64,000 bases of DNA, from NCBI GenBank assembly GCA_021234155.1, contig JAJEKV010000077.1, positions 5,659,674-5,723,673 on the forward strand. Reading direction: 5' to 3'. Positions 44,190 through 56,473 of the stretch are shown piece by piece; the stretch's first letter is position 1; the number at the start of each line of letters is the position of its first letter. The notes beneath the pieces were generated by a model. It searched no databases. It was not told the origin of the DNA and was given only the letters and a program-made list of their open reading frames with translations. Both the position numbers and the translations under genes were made by a program. The stretch comes from Isoetes taiwanensis (taxonomy: Eukaryota; Streptophyta; Lycopodiopsida; Isoetales; Isoetaceae).

Positions 44190-45603
44190 AAATTGGATTC
44201 TAGGAGGTGATCTAAACATGACCATGAAAACTTAAATGGGATGGGGCAAAGGAAAATCTTGGGTTACAACTCAAAATTAGAAGATCAGCAGGGATATCAG
44301 ATCATTCATTGGGAGTTTTTAGATGAGAATAGCTTCCCGGAACTCATTGCTTGAACGATGTTGGATTTAATTTGATCCCTCCCTCCAACACTACCTGCAT
44401 TGTTTTTCAGGATGGTCAAAGTTAAGGATGTGTTGATTTTACTAGCTGTTTGTGGTCGAAACCTATTCGGGTTTTATCACCCTTGTTCCAAAGGTCCCCG
44501 GGAAGCCTATAAGCCTAGGAGAATGGAGCCCATTGCTCTCACTAATGCTATCTACAAAGTGATTATGAAGGTTAGCTATATTTTGATAACTATATTGCCT
44601 TCTTACGAGGGATATTTTGGATTTATTGCAGCGGGGAAGGTTTGCTGGCAGTGTCGAACTTCAAACAAAAGTGTGTGTTGATCAAGATGGATTTTAGAAA
44701 GGCTTACGACTCCCTTAGATGGGATGCATTGCGTCTTGTTATGAACCATATGGGATTTGATTTCGGTTTATTAAATGCGGCTTTGGGGATGAACAATACG
44801 GTTTACCCGGTCTTTGATTAATGGGCAACCATCAAGTGCATTTAATCTCAAGAAAGGGCATAAGACAAGGCTGCCCCGGCTCCCTTACCTGTTTCTCATT
44901 ATGGCAAACCTTCTATCGAATGGTTCACCTTAGAGAGTCGAAGGGAACCTAGAAGGGCTTACTTTTCTCGAAGGCACGGAAAAGCTAACAATTATGCAAT
45001 ACCCGGATGATACCTTTATGTTCCTCCGGTATGATGATAATAGCTTTCATTCGTTTGAGATATCCTTTTTGTCGTTTGAGGTCATCTCGTGGATTGGCCT
45101 TAATGCAAATAAATGTTGATGCTCGGCCTTGAGAAAGTGACATTGATCCTCGAGCGAGGAGTGCAGGCTTTCGGTTATGTTTTGGGGAGGCGGTTACACT
45201 TCTTGGCCTCTGCTAATGCTTTTACGGCGGTCTCAAGGGTCTGTAGGCCCCTATATTAGACAAACTTCGGGAAAAAAGTGGGTCTCTGGTGCGCAAAGTC
45301 CCTAGCTACTTCAGTGTGGCGGTGGCTAATACAATTTTAATGGCCTCTCATGTTTACTTAAGTCGGGTTATAGTCTCTCAAAAGGGGTGTATAACCGGAT
45401 GCGAGGTTATCATTAGGAAATTCATCCGGGGAGGAATGGCAAAGGTGGCTTGGGATGAGCTTTATTAAGTGATAAAAAGATGGTGGTGCAGGTGCAAAAG
45501 ACCCTTTTCTAGTTATGAGCCTTGGCGACCAAATTTGTTTGGGCGAGCTTTACAAGGTGAGTCATTTGATTCATCCCCTGCGTTAAAATTTGTATCTTAT
45601 TAG

Positions 45604-46029
45604 TTGAAGCAAGGTAAACTCCTACATAAGCCTTCTCTCCCTAGAGATGAGAAGGGTGCCTTATATTATAGCTTTAAAGTGGCCCCTGGAATGTCCTCTG
45701 TGATGAGAAAAATTCTCCAGGCTTGGGGTCATGTGCTACATCTTTTCACCCCCATGGATCTCCCTAAGTATGCAGGTGGTTTTAGCTTATTTGGAATACT
45801 AAGGTATGGGAGAGAAACGGACTTCCTCTGGCTCTTTCACATCCTCGTATTTTCATTAAATGGAAGAGCTGCGGAATCACTATGTTGCAACACCTTTGGG
45901 TTAATGGTAAATGGAGCCGCTGGACTTCGTTTAAACTTAAAATTAAGGCTCCTGGAGAAGGGGGCCGTAAAATCTGAAGGAAATTTTAAGGAATGTTACC
46001 AATATATCTGGTATTGTGGGGCATGGTGA
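45604..46029 (+). pseudogene. LINE I fragment between RT and zinc-binding region
   Basis: This 141-residue open frame (MKQGKLLHKPSLPRDEKGAL onward) lies between the RT palm and the zf-RVT region of LINE I and overlaps the next frame by 14 bp. It is a frame-preserved part of the LINE polyprotein, not a host gene. Comparable residues occur in copy H near 39800-39900 (KPSLPRDD-like), supporting that reading. Confidence 0.6.
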
Positions 46030-46528
46030 GCAATGGCTATACGATGGGCAAACACACTTTAAAGTGGCGAGGATTTATAGTGCTCTGTGCCAGAACAGCC
46101 CCTTAAAAGCTGAGGAGAGGCTTGGGGTGAGTAATCAAGTAGCTAAAACTGTTTTAGCTTACTCTTGGAAGTCTCTCTGTTCCAGAAAGATTCAGTTCTT
46201 CAGATGGACATCTCTTCAAGGGGGACTCAATACAAAGGAAAGTTTGTTAAAAAAGGGAATCGTAGGGGATGATAGATGTCCACTGGGTTGTCTAGTCACA
46301 GAATCTACTGAGCACCTCTTCTTCTGCCCACTTATAGCAGAATTCTGGCAGTGGGTTTGCCCTATTATCGGGCTCATGATGCATCAATTGGTCTGGCCAG
46401 GATTAGTTTTGGTATCAGATAGATGTTGTGTACAAGCCTCCGGTGAACACGGCATTACGGGTGATTTGGAGACATCGATTGTGGTGTTTCTTTTGGGTGG
46501 ACGGGGAGGTTTCTATCTTGAAGCTTAA
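46016..46528 (+). pseudogene. LINE I zinc-binding C-terminal domain
   Basis: The 170-residue frame carries the zf-RVT pattern of plant LINEs: a helical KTVLAYSWKSLCSRKIQFF, a loop with TKESLLKKGI, then C-x3-C ...EHLFFC with a following W. This domain lies after the reverse transcriptase and is thought to help bind template RNA or DNA. The last part (after VWPGLVLVSD) drifts out of the family frame. Confidence 0.75.
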
Positions 46529-47055
46529 AAACTCCTTCAATTTGGAAGTTGCTCGATGGCGTTATCACACCCCGAGGAAGGAAAGGAGCAATTACAACGG
46601 GGGGCTTGATAGAGTAGGGACCCTAGTGGGGTTCTACTCCTTTTTTAAGTGCCATTAGAAGGATAAGGATAGTTACGAAGAGGAAGTTGCCTTTGGTAGG
46701 GATTGAGTCTATACCTATCCGGGGAGTAAGATAATTACGAAATATATTTGCCACCGGTCGGGCTCACGATTCTCTACTTATTAGGGGAAGCTAGGACTAA
46801 GAATTGCTAAGGGGATCGACCTTTGGAATGGAATTGCCTCTCTCTATAGTACCCCCCCGGGGGGGAAGAAAAGGGTTTTCCCCTTATAGTACCACAGTAT
46901 GTGGAGAAAGACGAGGAGTTGCTCTCAAGTAGTACATGTGTACTACCTTCCCTGAACAATTTCACTGGTTTACCCACCCTCTAGAGGGTTCCTATTGTAC
47001 ATAAGTTTTTTTACATTTAATATATAAATATAACCTTACCCTAAAAAAAAAAAAA

Positions 47056-50000
47056 GATAAAACAAAATAAGGAATGCTGGGGGTGGGGGTTTTTTTGGGG
47101 GGGAGGGGTGTGTGCTTAAAAAGATGAAAATTTTGAAAAGACAATTTAAAATTTATGCTCAAAATGTCACCCTTAGAAGTAGTTAAGTACATCGTACAAA
47201 ATAGTACATCTATGATAACTCCCTAAATGGTTCCTTGTATAACCTATCAAAGGTCATATAAGAAATGAGTCACACAAACTCTTGAGGTTTTCAATGCATC
47301 AAGCCACTGATGTATCAAACTACCATATCTAGCATAACTGTGGTCAAATTGGAACACTTGCATTGGTGTTGCAATGTTTTGACCACCATGCTCACATTCT
47401 GCCCATCGGATGTCTTCCTTCCTTTATGAAAAAAAGGCCACCACTGCACCCAAAAGGGGAAAAAGATGTTGCTAAAAAAAAATTACCATTTTTGCCATTT
47501 TAAAACTTACGCCAAAAAGTCTTGTAGACGTTGTCGGACAACACCAAGCACATGTATTGAGTCTCCATCACTATCCTTTATGAAGTTTAAGACATGCCAA
47601 AGCGATGTTAATGCAAGCATGCATCAAATTATGGCCTAAGTGTATGTGCATTGGATTGTGGCCTAAGTAGGATATGTCTTAAAAACTACGCCTTTGTTTG
47701 ATCAACAAATTTGAAAGCATCCACTTTTTGTATTGTCAATAATTTTTTAAGCATAAGCAATTAACATTATAACTTCAAGATGTGATACTTTCTCATTAGG
47801 TAGAACACTCATTTATTTGCACCCTATACTGGGGTTTTGTCTTCATTACTGGTTCCAAAATTTGATAAGACCTTGGCTTGCCATTTTCCTTGTGAACAAA
47901 ATAAATGTAGATAATCAACAAAAAGGGCATACGCCCCACAATACTCTTCATCACAACTGGATCAACTGGATCAATACTCGGGCGTTATTCAGGCATTGTG
48001 GTCGGGCTAAGATTTGCAAAGGTTTTAGGTGAGAGTGATATTTTGCTCGCACGTTGCCTAAGCTAAAAGTGTGAGAGTTTTAATAAAAGTGTTAAAATGC
48101 TTAAAATATGCTCGGGCTACCTTTGCAAGGGTTTTAGAGAGTGTGTTGTTTTGCTTGAGCATTGCTTGCTGTATACTGCTCGGGCTCAATTGACTTTGTT
48201 GCGTGCAAGTGCTATTGTGCAAGCGGACGGACGGACGGACGAACGGACAGACAGACAGAACATGGAAGAGAAGGTTCTATCAGACAATGCATGGAACCTA
48301 TGGAATAATTCTCTGCTCCATCTGTTGTATGTTATAGTTATGTATATGAAGACATGTTAATGCTTCTGGTACTGATATGCTGGAAATCTACATGTATTAA
48401 ACTTCGAGGATAGAGGCAATTGTGTTAAGCTTTGAGAAATCTACTCATGTGTTAAGCTTTGAGGAAACACTTATATAGTTTTGCTATTACTTTTGCTTAA
48501 AAAATCTATGGCGCTACTTATTTTGGCTTGAGGTTCAAATCCTTTAAGAGACATTTTGTGAATCTGGCATTTTGTGAATAAGTTGTTGTTATTTAATGTT
48601 ACAGGATCAAACATATCTTGAGTCGAACATATTTTCAGTTCATGGCTATGGTTGAATAATCATAGTATGACATCCCTTGAAGAAAACATACACATATTTT
48701 GACTTCATGGCTATGGTTGAATAATCATAGTATGACATCCCTTGAAGAAAACTCACATGTGTGGAAGGCATTACATCAAGAACATTCCTTAAAAAAGGTG
48801 CAAAAGACGGCAAGGTGAAAAAATAGTAATGCCTCTTCTCTATGGTCTGAGGTATGTATAAGTCAGAATGGTGGTATTCTTTAAGTATACAAACACACAA
48901 CGACATGGGATTGTGAATCAAGTTAGCATTGAAATCTTGAGAAATTTAGTTTTGATTAACTTCCAAATATTGAACAGTAGCTTCTACGGTTAGGCAAGAG
49001 AAAAAAATTATCTACCTCCATAACAAAAAAAAAAAAAGGAAAAATCGTCTACCTCCATACATGTATTAAAATGTTAAAAAGTTCCAACTTCTAGTGCATC
49101 TGAAGAAAAAAAGATGAACTTAAAAGAAAGGTACACTGCTAGATGGGCCGGAGCTGAGCAAGATGGACAACTGAGTAGCCTATTTTGACAGCCTATAAGT
49201 TACGTTCTGGAGACCAATTGCAAAGATTTCTGTCTCTTTGAACAGATTAATTCTCAGGCTTTCCAAAATGAATGGCCTTTTTTTTGCATTTTCATTAAAA
49301 AAATCTACTTACCTTAAAAGGAACGGTGCAATGCGGGCAATTACCCATAACCCGGTTATAGCATTATCCATATTGTACCGCCATAATCATACTTCTCGAG
49401 ATCCAAGCCCCAAGAAATTAAGCCGTTTAGTTTTCGTTTTAAAAAATTCAAAGAGCAAGTTGAAGTATCTAGGAAAAAGCGGCAATATTGGAAACAGCTT
49501 TTTTTTCCTTCCAAAAGTCACACCTTGAAAAGGGCACACTGGCATCAGCCAAAACCCCAAAAAACATTTTAAGTAAGTAGACTAGTAAAGTAGATAATCT
49601 TTTGAGAGAGAAAAAAAAAAAAACTAGCATTAGGCCAGGCTTGGGGTGAGGGATAATCAAAGAGGAATATAATTGAATATGAGTTATTATATCTACGGTG
49701 AGGGGGTTCTTAGTAATTGGAGCTCTATTGAAGATTTAACGAATTCACTGACATCATTTATGAGTTAATGAGGAAAATGGTGGATTGTTTATGAACAAAT
49801 CTGAAAGGCGAAATGAAAATCTATGGAGATGAAATAAACCACACAGTAATATATGTATCACGTCAATATCTCTTGAATAGTTTGTCAAAGCTTCTAGACA
49901 TGCCAACGGTCGAATGAGGATTAACTTCCATCTCCTACAGCCTCTATGTGGGGATTGGAATTTGTTTGTGTACACATCAATTATGTGATGCATGTGGATT

Positions 50001-50580
50001 GGACAGGCTTCACTTCCTCATCATTATGTTCGGCATTATGCATCATACTCAACAAATTGCAAATGTCCTTGTATTTTTCTTGTCCTGTTATTGTGCTACA
50101 TATTCTAAACGAGGTGCACCCTGGACTCTGGGCACCTCTCGTTTCGCTTATGCACATTTATGATTGGGGGCGCCTATGATTTTGAGATGTCAAATACGAG
50201 TTTGCCTAAGCTTCTGATGGTATATTGAGCCTCTATGGTTTTAGAATATGAAATACGGGAGCTCGAACCTCTATCAAAATAACTCAATGTCCTAATAAGG
50301 CTACCATTAGAGGAAAAATGAGATCACATTTTGTCCCATTAAGGGATGCTTAAAATGCCATGTCAGCTTTTTAAACTGTCCAATAAGAGAAGAGCTCCAG
50401 TATATCTCATTCCAGTATTATGTGGCGCCTATAATTAATGCATTTGCAACTAGCTTACGTAGTATTATTTTTTCATTATAACTTTTGATCCAGAACTCCG
50501 ATTCAAAAACTTTTTGTAGCAATGGGTTCATCTTCACAAGATCTATCTAGTGATAACCCATTCATACATCTTTTACGATA
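47056..50580. other. Spacer with simple repeats
   Basis: No gene is supported. A GGAC/GACA microsatellite lies at 48224-48258. A 65-bp-period duplication of TTCATGGCTATGGTTGAATA and onward lies at 48639-48752. Two diverged copies of a CTCGGGCT...TTTGCAAGGTTTTAG phrase occur at about 47975-48140. The last 200 bp (ATAACTTTTGATCCA near 50480) look like one arm of an old foldback element, matched in inverted orientation at about 56281-56460, on the other side of the Helitron. Confidence 0.4.
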
Positions 50581-50619
50581 TCTTCTTTATTAAAATGGGA
50601 AGGTGTTGGTATGTGTGCC

Positions 50620-50653
50620 GGAACGCCGCATGTGCAGACGCATGCGGCGTTCC
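50620..50653. repeat. Hairpin with 12-bp perfect arms near the Helitron left end
   Basis: GGAACGCCGCAT and ATGCGGCGTTCC flank a 10-nt loop. It lies about 40 bp inside the proposed left end. Confidence 0.85.
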
Positions 50654-50715
50654 CTTCTCCCCTGCGGGACGCAAATGCAAATTTTAATTCAGCCGCAGAC
50701 ATCTTTCAATGCTAA

Positions 50716-50811
50716 GCCATCTCTCCATCACTCTGCATTCGTATTCGAATTTCTGAAGCCCCAGCCATCTCTTCATCTCTCTGCATTCGTATTCGAATTT
50801 CTGAAGCCCGA
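50716..50811 (+). repeat. 48-bp tandem duplication in a leader-like region
   Basis: GCCATCTCTCCATCACTCTG at 50716 recurs with small changes at 50764, each followed by CATTCGTATTCGAATTTCTG. The surrounding sequence resembles an untranslated leader. Confidence 0.8.
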
Positions 50812-51575
50812 GGTTTTCACTGGCTTTCGTGCTTCAGGATTTGGGCGTTCCAGAATTGCTTTTTCTGTGCACCAGCTCTTGACATGAGGTCCTGCTGTGT
50901 TGGATCTTGCATTTCGTTTGAGGTTTGCCTTTTCGCACTTTTATTTCTCTGTCTGTTAGATCTGATCTAAATACTTGCAGGACCCGTTCATTAATAGCTT
51001 GGTGACGTTTGTCTTCTTTTCTTTTGCAGGATTGCAGCTTCAGGATTCGCTTCTAAGGAATGTTTGAACCTGTAAAGCAAGCTTTAAGGTCCACGGTTTA
51101 CATGTTTAACGGTTTGTGATGGATACATGGTAGACAAATATTCTGTAATTGTGGATTCATCCGTGGAAATATTCTTCGTCATTCTTCTGGCTGGCAGGCC
51201 TCCATAGTCGGGATGCCTCTTTCTTCTTTCATTTCTCTCTTCCTCCAAAATACAGGCTGAATGTTTTAGGGTAATTTCGGACTTTGGGATTCATGGCATC
51301 TTGATAGTTTCGGGTAATTTACTTTGGGTTCATATTTTCTCTTCAGGTATTCTGATCTATCTGCTTGAACATCTGCTTGAAGTATGGTGCATCCAAGCAT
51401 GATTGGTGGCATTTAAGCATTACAGTTTTGCTAAGTTTTCTCACCTCTAAAATTTGAGACCCGTGCTTGGAACCAGACTGTGCAAGCTAAGTTTAAAGGA
51501 AAAACATCATAATCTCCATACCGTTTCTAATACAGCCCATGCATTTTTTCACTTGGTCTTAACTCCTTTATATAG

Positions 51576-52171
51576 GCACATGATTTGTCTAGAGATCACA
51601 AACTTGAGCTTGCGGAGGAGCGGGAAAGAGTTCGGAAAGCTGGTGGTTTTTGTGAAGGGGATCGGGTCAACGGAAGTTTGAATATAACAAGAGCTATCGG
51701 TGGGTTGTTTCAAGTTTGTTGCATACCCTGAATCAAAAACATTGGTATGAAGAGAAAGATAGCACACAAGCGTTTATTTGTTTTCTCAAGGCAAACATAT
51801 TGGATGGAAATGCTTATTGCTCAGAATATCACTATGTGTTTTCAGGTGATCTTGAATTTAAGCGCAACAAGTCTCTACCTCCTGAGGAGCAGATAATTAC
51901 TGCTGCGCCTGAAATCAAGGAAGTAAGTTTTGTCTTAATTACAACACTGGAATTCATTTGTTGTTCCTAATTGAAACCTATGCACCATGTCTAGGTTGCA
52001 TTATCTGATGAAGACGAATTTCTGGTTCTTGCCTGTGATGGAATATGGTATGGAACCTACAATCTACAAACTCATGACTTGATTATAATATTTTGAATGA
52101 TATAATTGTGCAGGGAAGTAATGTCAAGTCAGGAGGTGGTTAATTTCGTACGAGATAGACTCAAACAACCG
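51576..52171 (+). pseudogene. PP2C-type protein phosphatase fragment, four exons
   Basis: Four exons with good borders encode the C-terminal half of a metal-dependent Ser/Thr phosphatase (PP2C/PPM). Exon 51576-51699 reads [40 protein letters not shown]. Exon 51846-51922 reads DLEFKRNKSLPPEEQIITAA. Exon 51995-52047 reads VALSDEDEFLVLACDGI. Exon 52114-52171 reads WEVMSSQEVVNFVRDRLKQP. Phases join without a stop and introns obey GT-AG. DGI with the following W is part of the metal-binding core. The N-terminal exons with the DGHGG motif were not found upstream. GCDNMT, a late PP2C motif, appears at 52327-52344 but without clear exon borders. The fragment lies inside the proposed Helitron, which would explain its truncation; a gene with distant upstream exons remains possible. 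Confidence 0.82.
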
Positions 52172-52319
52172 GTATTTTTTTTCCACATGTTCACTGACAC
52201 AAGCACCGCAACTAACCCTGCACAAGAAACAAGTTTAATTCAAATAATTATCAAATAAGTTTCAATCTTAATCCACATCTTGGTATTAAAGGAGTTCGCT
52301 TCATTATCCAATCACTAAC

Positions 52320-52511
52320 ATAAAGAGGATGCGACAATATGACTACAATGCGGCAAACAGATGGGCTATTCAATACTCCATTTTTCACATCTTGGCTGAA
52401 ACCTGTGCTCGAGAGATAGCTATTAGAAACAAGAGGATTCTGACATTTTTTTTCGCATTTGTAGCTCCAGCTGCTTTGCCAATATTTGCCAGGAGCCGTT
52501 CCTCTGCTTGA
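52320..52511 (+). pseudogene. Possible terminal PP2C remnant (GCDNMT)
   Basis: At 52327-52344 the plus strand reads GCDNMT, followed by TMRQTDG. GxDNMT is a hallmark of the last PP2C core motif and its order after the other exons is right. The exon that should lie between (with the CLAP-type segment) is not visible, and the sequence after it does not resemble PP2C. Confidence 0.45.
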
Positions 52512-53487
52512 GGTTTGGAACAGAAGGCATTCTTGGAGCCGTCTTTGTCCTTCTTAGATTCATTTGGAGCCATTCTTAGTTTGAGGTTTGGAAGAAAAGG
52601 ATTCCTGGAACCGTTCTTAGCTGGAAGTTTTGAGTTTTTGGAGCCCCTCTTACGATGTTTGTTTCTTTGTCTGGAGCTTCTTCCTGTTTCAATTTCATTG
52701 TTAAACACGTTTATTTACATTCTATTTACCTTCTATTTTATAAATGCCTCATAGAAAGTGCTAGAATGCCATTGCTGTAGAAACTGTCTCATTTGAACTG
52801 CCATTTGGACAGTGCATATCATAGTTTTGGAATTGCCATTTAAAAAATGCAGATCTCTGAGGATGTAAGATGGTGATGAATGGTATTGTAGGCACGGTTT
52901 CTTTAAAGAAATATGCTTACAGTTAGGCAAGGAGACAGAAGCAGCGAATTTCTGTTGTTTCTTTCTCAATTTAGATTTGTCACCTCTCTTGCTTTATTTA
53001 GATTAATGAACTTCTTTATTCAGACTTACCTTGATATGCCTTTCATTGATATGTTCCTTCTCATATTATGCAGCCATTCTGCAGAGTTAGCACGTGGCCA
53101 GCTCTAGACATGTTTACAAATTTTAAGGTACTGATGTTTTCAGATTGTGCTCAGAAATGAATGCATCAGCCAATTTATCTGTTAATCTTCCAATTGCTAT
53201 TTTTCAACCTACTTTAAATTACCATGGTGTGTAGGCATTTTGCAGAGTTAACAGAATTAGTATTTGTGCGTGAACCTGTCTACATTTGCAACCCTTTTAC
53301 AAGAACACTTTAGAGGCTCTCCTAGAATAATTCCAGGTCCGGTTTAGGCATTTTTGTGTTTTTGCAGTTCCAAATGAGCTTGGATTCTCTATTAATGATC
53401 GTATGTAGCTTGGGAATGGCAGCAAGATTTTCTCATCAGGTAGTTATGCTCAACTCTTGGCTACGCCAACTCTGGAAGGACAATTAG

Positions 53488-53827
53488 CCAGAACGACCCT
53501 CAGATACAAGTGTTTATGTTCAGCCGGCTCAATTTAAATATTCTAATGCACGTTTTGGCGAAGGTACTGCAAGGCATTCAAATTATCAGGCTATCTTTCT
53601 GTTATTGCCCATTGAAAAAGCTGGCAAGCACAAACACGTACAGGTTAGTGTTTTGTACCCATTGTTTGTTGTTTCAAACGAGATTTCTATTCATGTCTTT
53701 CTATGTGTCATTAATATTGGCAGACTAAGGCCACAAGTTTTATGTTGGAAACTTGAAGGGTTCAAATCCCAAGGAATGTTATCACATGTTGCTCTACAAT
53801 TTATGCAGTGAAGCTATAAATGCCAAG
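53488..53827 (+). pseudogene. Two exon-like segments of an unrecognised gene
   Basis: The segment 53488-53643 lies between TTAG and CAG|GTTAGT and keeps a 52-codon open frame with RPSDTSVYVQPAQFKYSNAR, then FGEGTARHSNYQAIFLLLPI. A second segment ending at 53827 (AAG|GTAAAT) reads HKFYVGNLKGSNPKECYHML, then LYNLCSEAINAK. The composition is that of real protein, not AT-rich noise, and both are followed by good donors. The phases do not join directly and the second has a stop just upstream, so the pair may be damaged. The family was not recognised. They may be captured fragments of a second host gene. Confidence 0.45.
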
Positions 53828-56248
53828 GTAAATGTTTAGAGTGTCTATTTGCAGATAGTGAGTGAATTCAGATGCAACCCTTCTTATGTGCACCATTGTT
53901 TATCAAAGATTAGCAGTTGAATAGTGCTTTTTTATTTACATGTAGATTGAAGAAAACACGAAAAATATTATGTTTATGCTGCAGGTAATATATAATACAA
54001 ACAACTGGAAATGGATTCGAAATTGAGATTTGAAAATGTTGCTTTTTCTCTTAGAAGTTATACTGCTTTTGTACGATGGCATCACATGATGGAGCTGTTG
54101 ATGATACAATGGTATAACTATGATGTGGAGCTCTGTTATAGCTTGAAGACCCAACTCATATGATGAAGAAAATGAAATGAGGTGGTGATGGTAATGCTGG
54201 ATTGAAGAAAAAAAGTTTATCCAACTAAGCCTATATGTTCTCCACACATACTTACAAGATTTATCAAATATGATTCTATATAAGGGGGATAGTTTAAGTG
54301 TGCCTCAGAACAGAAGTCTCTTAGCATCTCTTCTTTTTGGAGAGGAAGCAGACCACGCACTTGGATATGCAAGGTTTGCCTCCATCTGAGTTTGTCTTAG
54401 GTGTTGGATCGATGTTAGTAAGCCCTCTCTATTCATACGTCAAGAGGTAGGGGTGGATAAGAGTTGCTCATGATATGCCCTCTGCAAAAATCACAGATGC
54501 ATGCAAAGAAAGCATGAAATGATTCCTTGGGGGTATTTCTCTTCCGATACCCTTTGAAACTCCAGTTACAATGCAAACCGGAGTCCCTAATTCTGTTCAT
54601 ATACTAGGAAGCAAGGTACCAAGACAGTTGCTAAGGAGAATGATGCAGGGTTATTCTACTGAATTTTTGAATGTCTGAACTCCAAGTGAGATGCCTCCAC
54701 ATTAATTCACATTGAAGGTTGACATGACTATCATGTTACTAAGGTACATATAACACACTTAAGTTAAAAGGCAGGTAAGAACAGAGAAGTTCCTACTTAT
54801 GACACGTTTACTATGACGGAACGCCGGGCCATTCGGAGTATTTGCAAAGCCTAATGTTTGAACCATATGGAGAAATAAAACTACTTTGGCATGAACCCAT
54901 AGGAGTCATAAAGGATACAAACTAAATCAATCCTATATGGAAGGCCTTAAATCAATCCTTTAAGTCTTAATTCTTATGTTTTTAGCTTTTGAATAGTGCT
55001 TTTGAAGTTATATAGAGTAAGGTTTGCAGTTATGTAGAGTAAAGTTGCCAGACAGGTTCTCACTATTAGAAAGCATGATATATGCATGATCTTTGCCACT
55101 CTTTCTGCCCGCATGCGCAGTCTACCAGTCTACAATGGTTTACAAAAATGATGGTTTTGATTACAAATCTCAGCTTTTGATTTTCAAGGTTTTGGATCTG
55201 ATCTTAAATTCTGGCTGGTGTCTCTTCCTTAGCTACAAGCTTTGCTAAGCTCCAGAGCATATGCAGGATTTGCCAAGGGCTTCTCAAAAACAACGTGTTG
55301 CTCTTCAAGAAACTGTCCTTTGAAATTTGCCGAGGGTTTTTCAAAAATTTCAGTGCTTTGATACTAGAATTCACACTTCATGTCCTTGGGGCAATGATAA
55401 TTAAAATAGTTGCATCAAAATATATTTTATCTGGATCGTTGCTTAAATAGTCTCGGGTGTTGTCAAAGCTAGAAGCACTATCATTTCAAGGTATGCATAT
55501 GCAGCTAATGTATGACAATGCAGGTGCAAGAACACATAATTTTGAAGTTGATCTTGCATGTTTACTATTTGACATTTGTCTCTTTAACTTAATCTTACAT
55601 GGTATTATCTGTTGTATCAATCTCTTTAATTTAGAGAGATGTACTATTAGTAGTACATTGTACCAAGATTTAGGTTCTTTTTTTATGTTAAAGAGTCATC
55701 TTCCACTAGAAAATGGTCATTCACGACCTGGAGAGTGCCGCATTATTAAAATGCATAAGGGTTTAATTGCAAGTATGTTTTTTGGTATATTCTAATTTAA
55801 GTCATTTGTCTTTTTTCTGCAGGCTTGGGAAGCTTTCTGAGGAGTACCTTCATCTGTAGAGGCCCTGTGAAGTGTCATTTTTCAACTGGACTTTTCTATC
55901 AGCAAAAAGATTAGCATAACGAGTTGTACACATATGTTGGCTTTTACTTGGCTAGATTGTTGTTTTCTGTAACTCCTAATGGATGTCTTAATTATTTATT
56001 GATTGATCGAGCTTTTGCAGCATACGTTGCTTCCATACATTGAACCCTTCCACACTTCAATGACTAATGCCCAGTATTGCCGAGCACAAGTTTCTACTTA
56101 TGTTTAATTAGGATAACTCAATAGAAGTTTGAGCTAGCATATGTATTGAAGGAGGTAGATTCGAGCAGGGTACTATGTTATAGACCATGCGTCAACATTC
56201 CATGCACGACATGAGATGCACATAAATGCCTTCACACGTCCATGATTA
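53828..56248. other. Interior of the Helitron, unassigned
   Basis: No further exons could be named. Near 56068 a phrase (AATGCCCAGTATTGCCGAGC, then ACAAGTTTCTACT) is a diverged copy of the right terminus at 56249-56280. Confidence 0.4.
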
Positions 56249-56280
56249 ATGCCCGGCATCGCCGGGCACACGTTTCTAGT

Positions 56281-56473
56281 AAATATATAAGAAATAAGCA
56301 AAAAATCATATTTTTTTAAGGTTAAAGCATATGACCACATTGAAATACATTATAACCATATATCATTGGAAAGATCTTTTCATTCCGCATCTAATGCAAC
56401 AAGCCCACTTAACATTTTGACAAGTGGATCAAAAGTTATGGGGAAAAACTACCCAATGAAGTTGTTGGTCTTT
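56281..56473. other. Possible right arm of an old foldback element
   Basis: Reverse-complemented, this stretch carries ATAACTTTTGATCCA and AAGATCTTTCC, also seen (in part) at 50470-50580 and in the foldback at 42394-42941. Confidence 0.4.

Larger units (their letters stand above)
44190..47055 (+). mobile_element. LINE family 2, copy I (endonuclease, RT, zinc-binding domain)
   Basis: Decayed plant LINE. WILGGDLNMT near 44193-44225 marks the endonuclease. LVPKVPGKPISLGEW and IALTNAIYKVIMK (44480-44570) are the RT entry, KMDFRKAYDSLRWDALRLVM (about 44680-44740) the first catalytic box, and TIMQYPDDTFMF (about 44990-45025) the second. The frame at 46016-46528 encodes the zf-RVT region with KIQFFRWTSLQGGLNTKESL, then DRCPLGCLVTESTEHLFFCP. 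The 3' end is ACCTTACCCT plus poly(A) at 47042-47055, the same terminus as copy H. Frameshifts abound. No target-site duplication was found. Confidence 0.87.
50581..56279 (+). mobile_element. Probable Helitron carrying host gene fragments
   Basis: The left end TCTTCTTTATTAAAATGGGA follows an A (50580), and the right end has a hairpin TGCCCGGC-ATC-GCCGGGCA (about 56249-56267), a short spacer and CTAG (56276-56279), followed by T. Helitrons typically start with TC, end in a hairpin plus CTRR, and insert between A and T without duplication, so all four signs agree. The 5.7-kb interior has no Rep or helicase frame but holds PP2C exons (51576-52171) and other exon-like pieces in the same direction. 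The flanks outside both ends look like two arms of one foldback element, consistent with an insertion into it. Capture rather than a resident gene is an inference. Confidence 0.6.
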
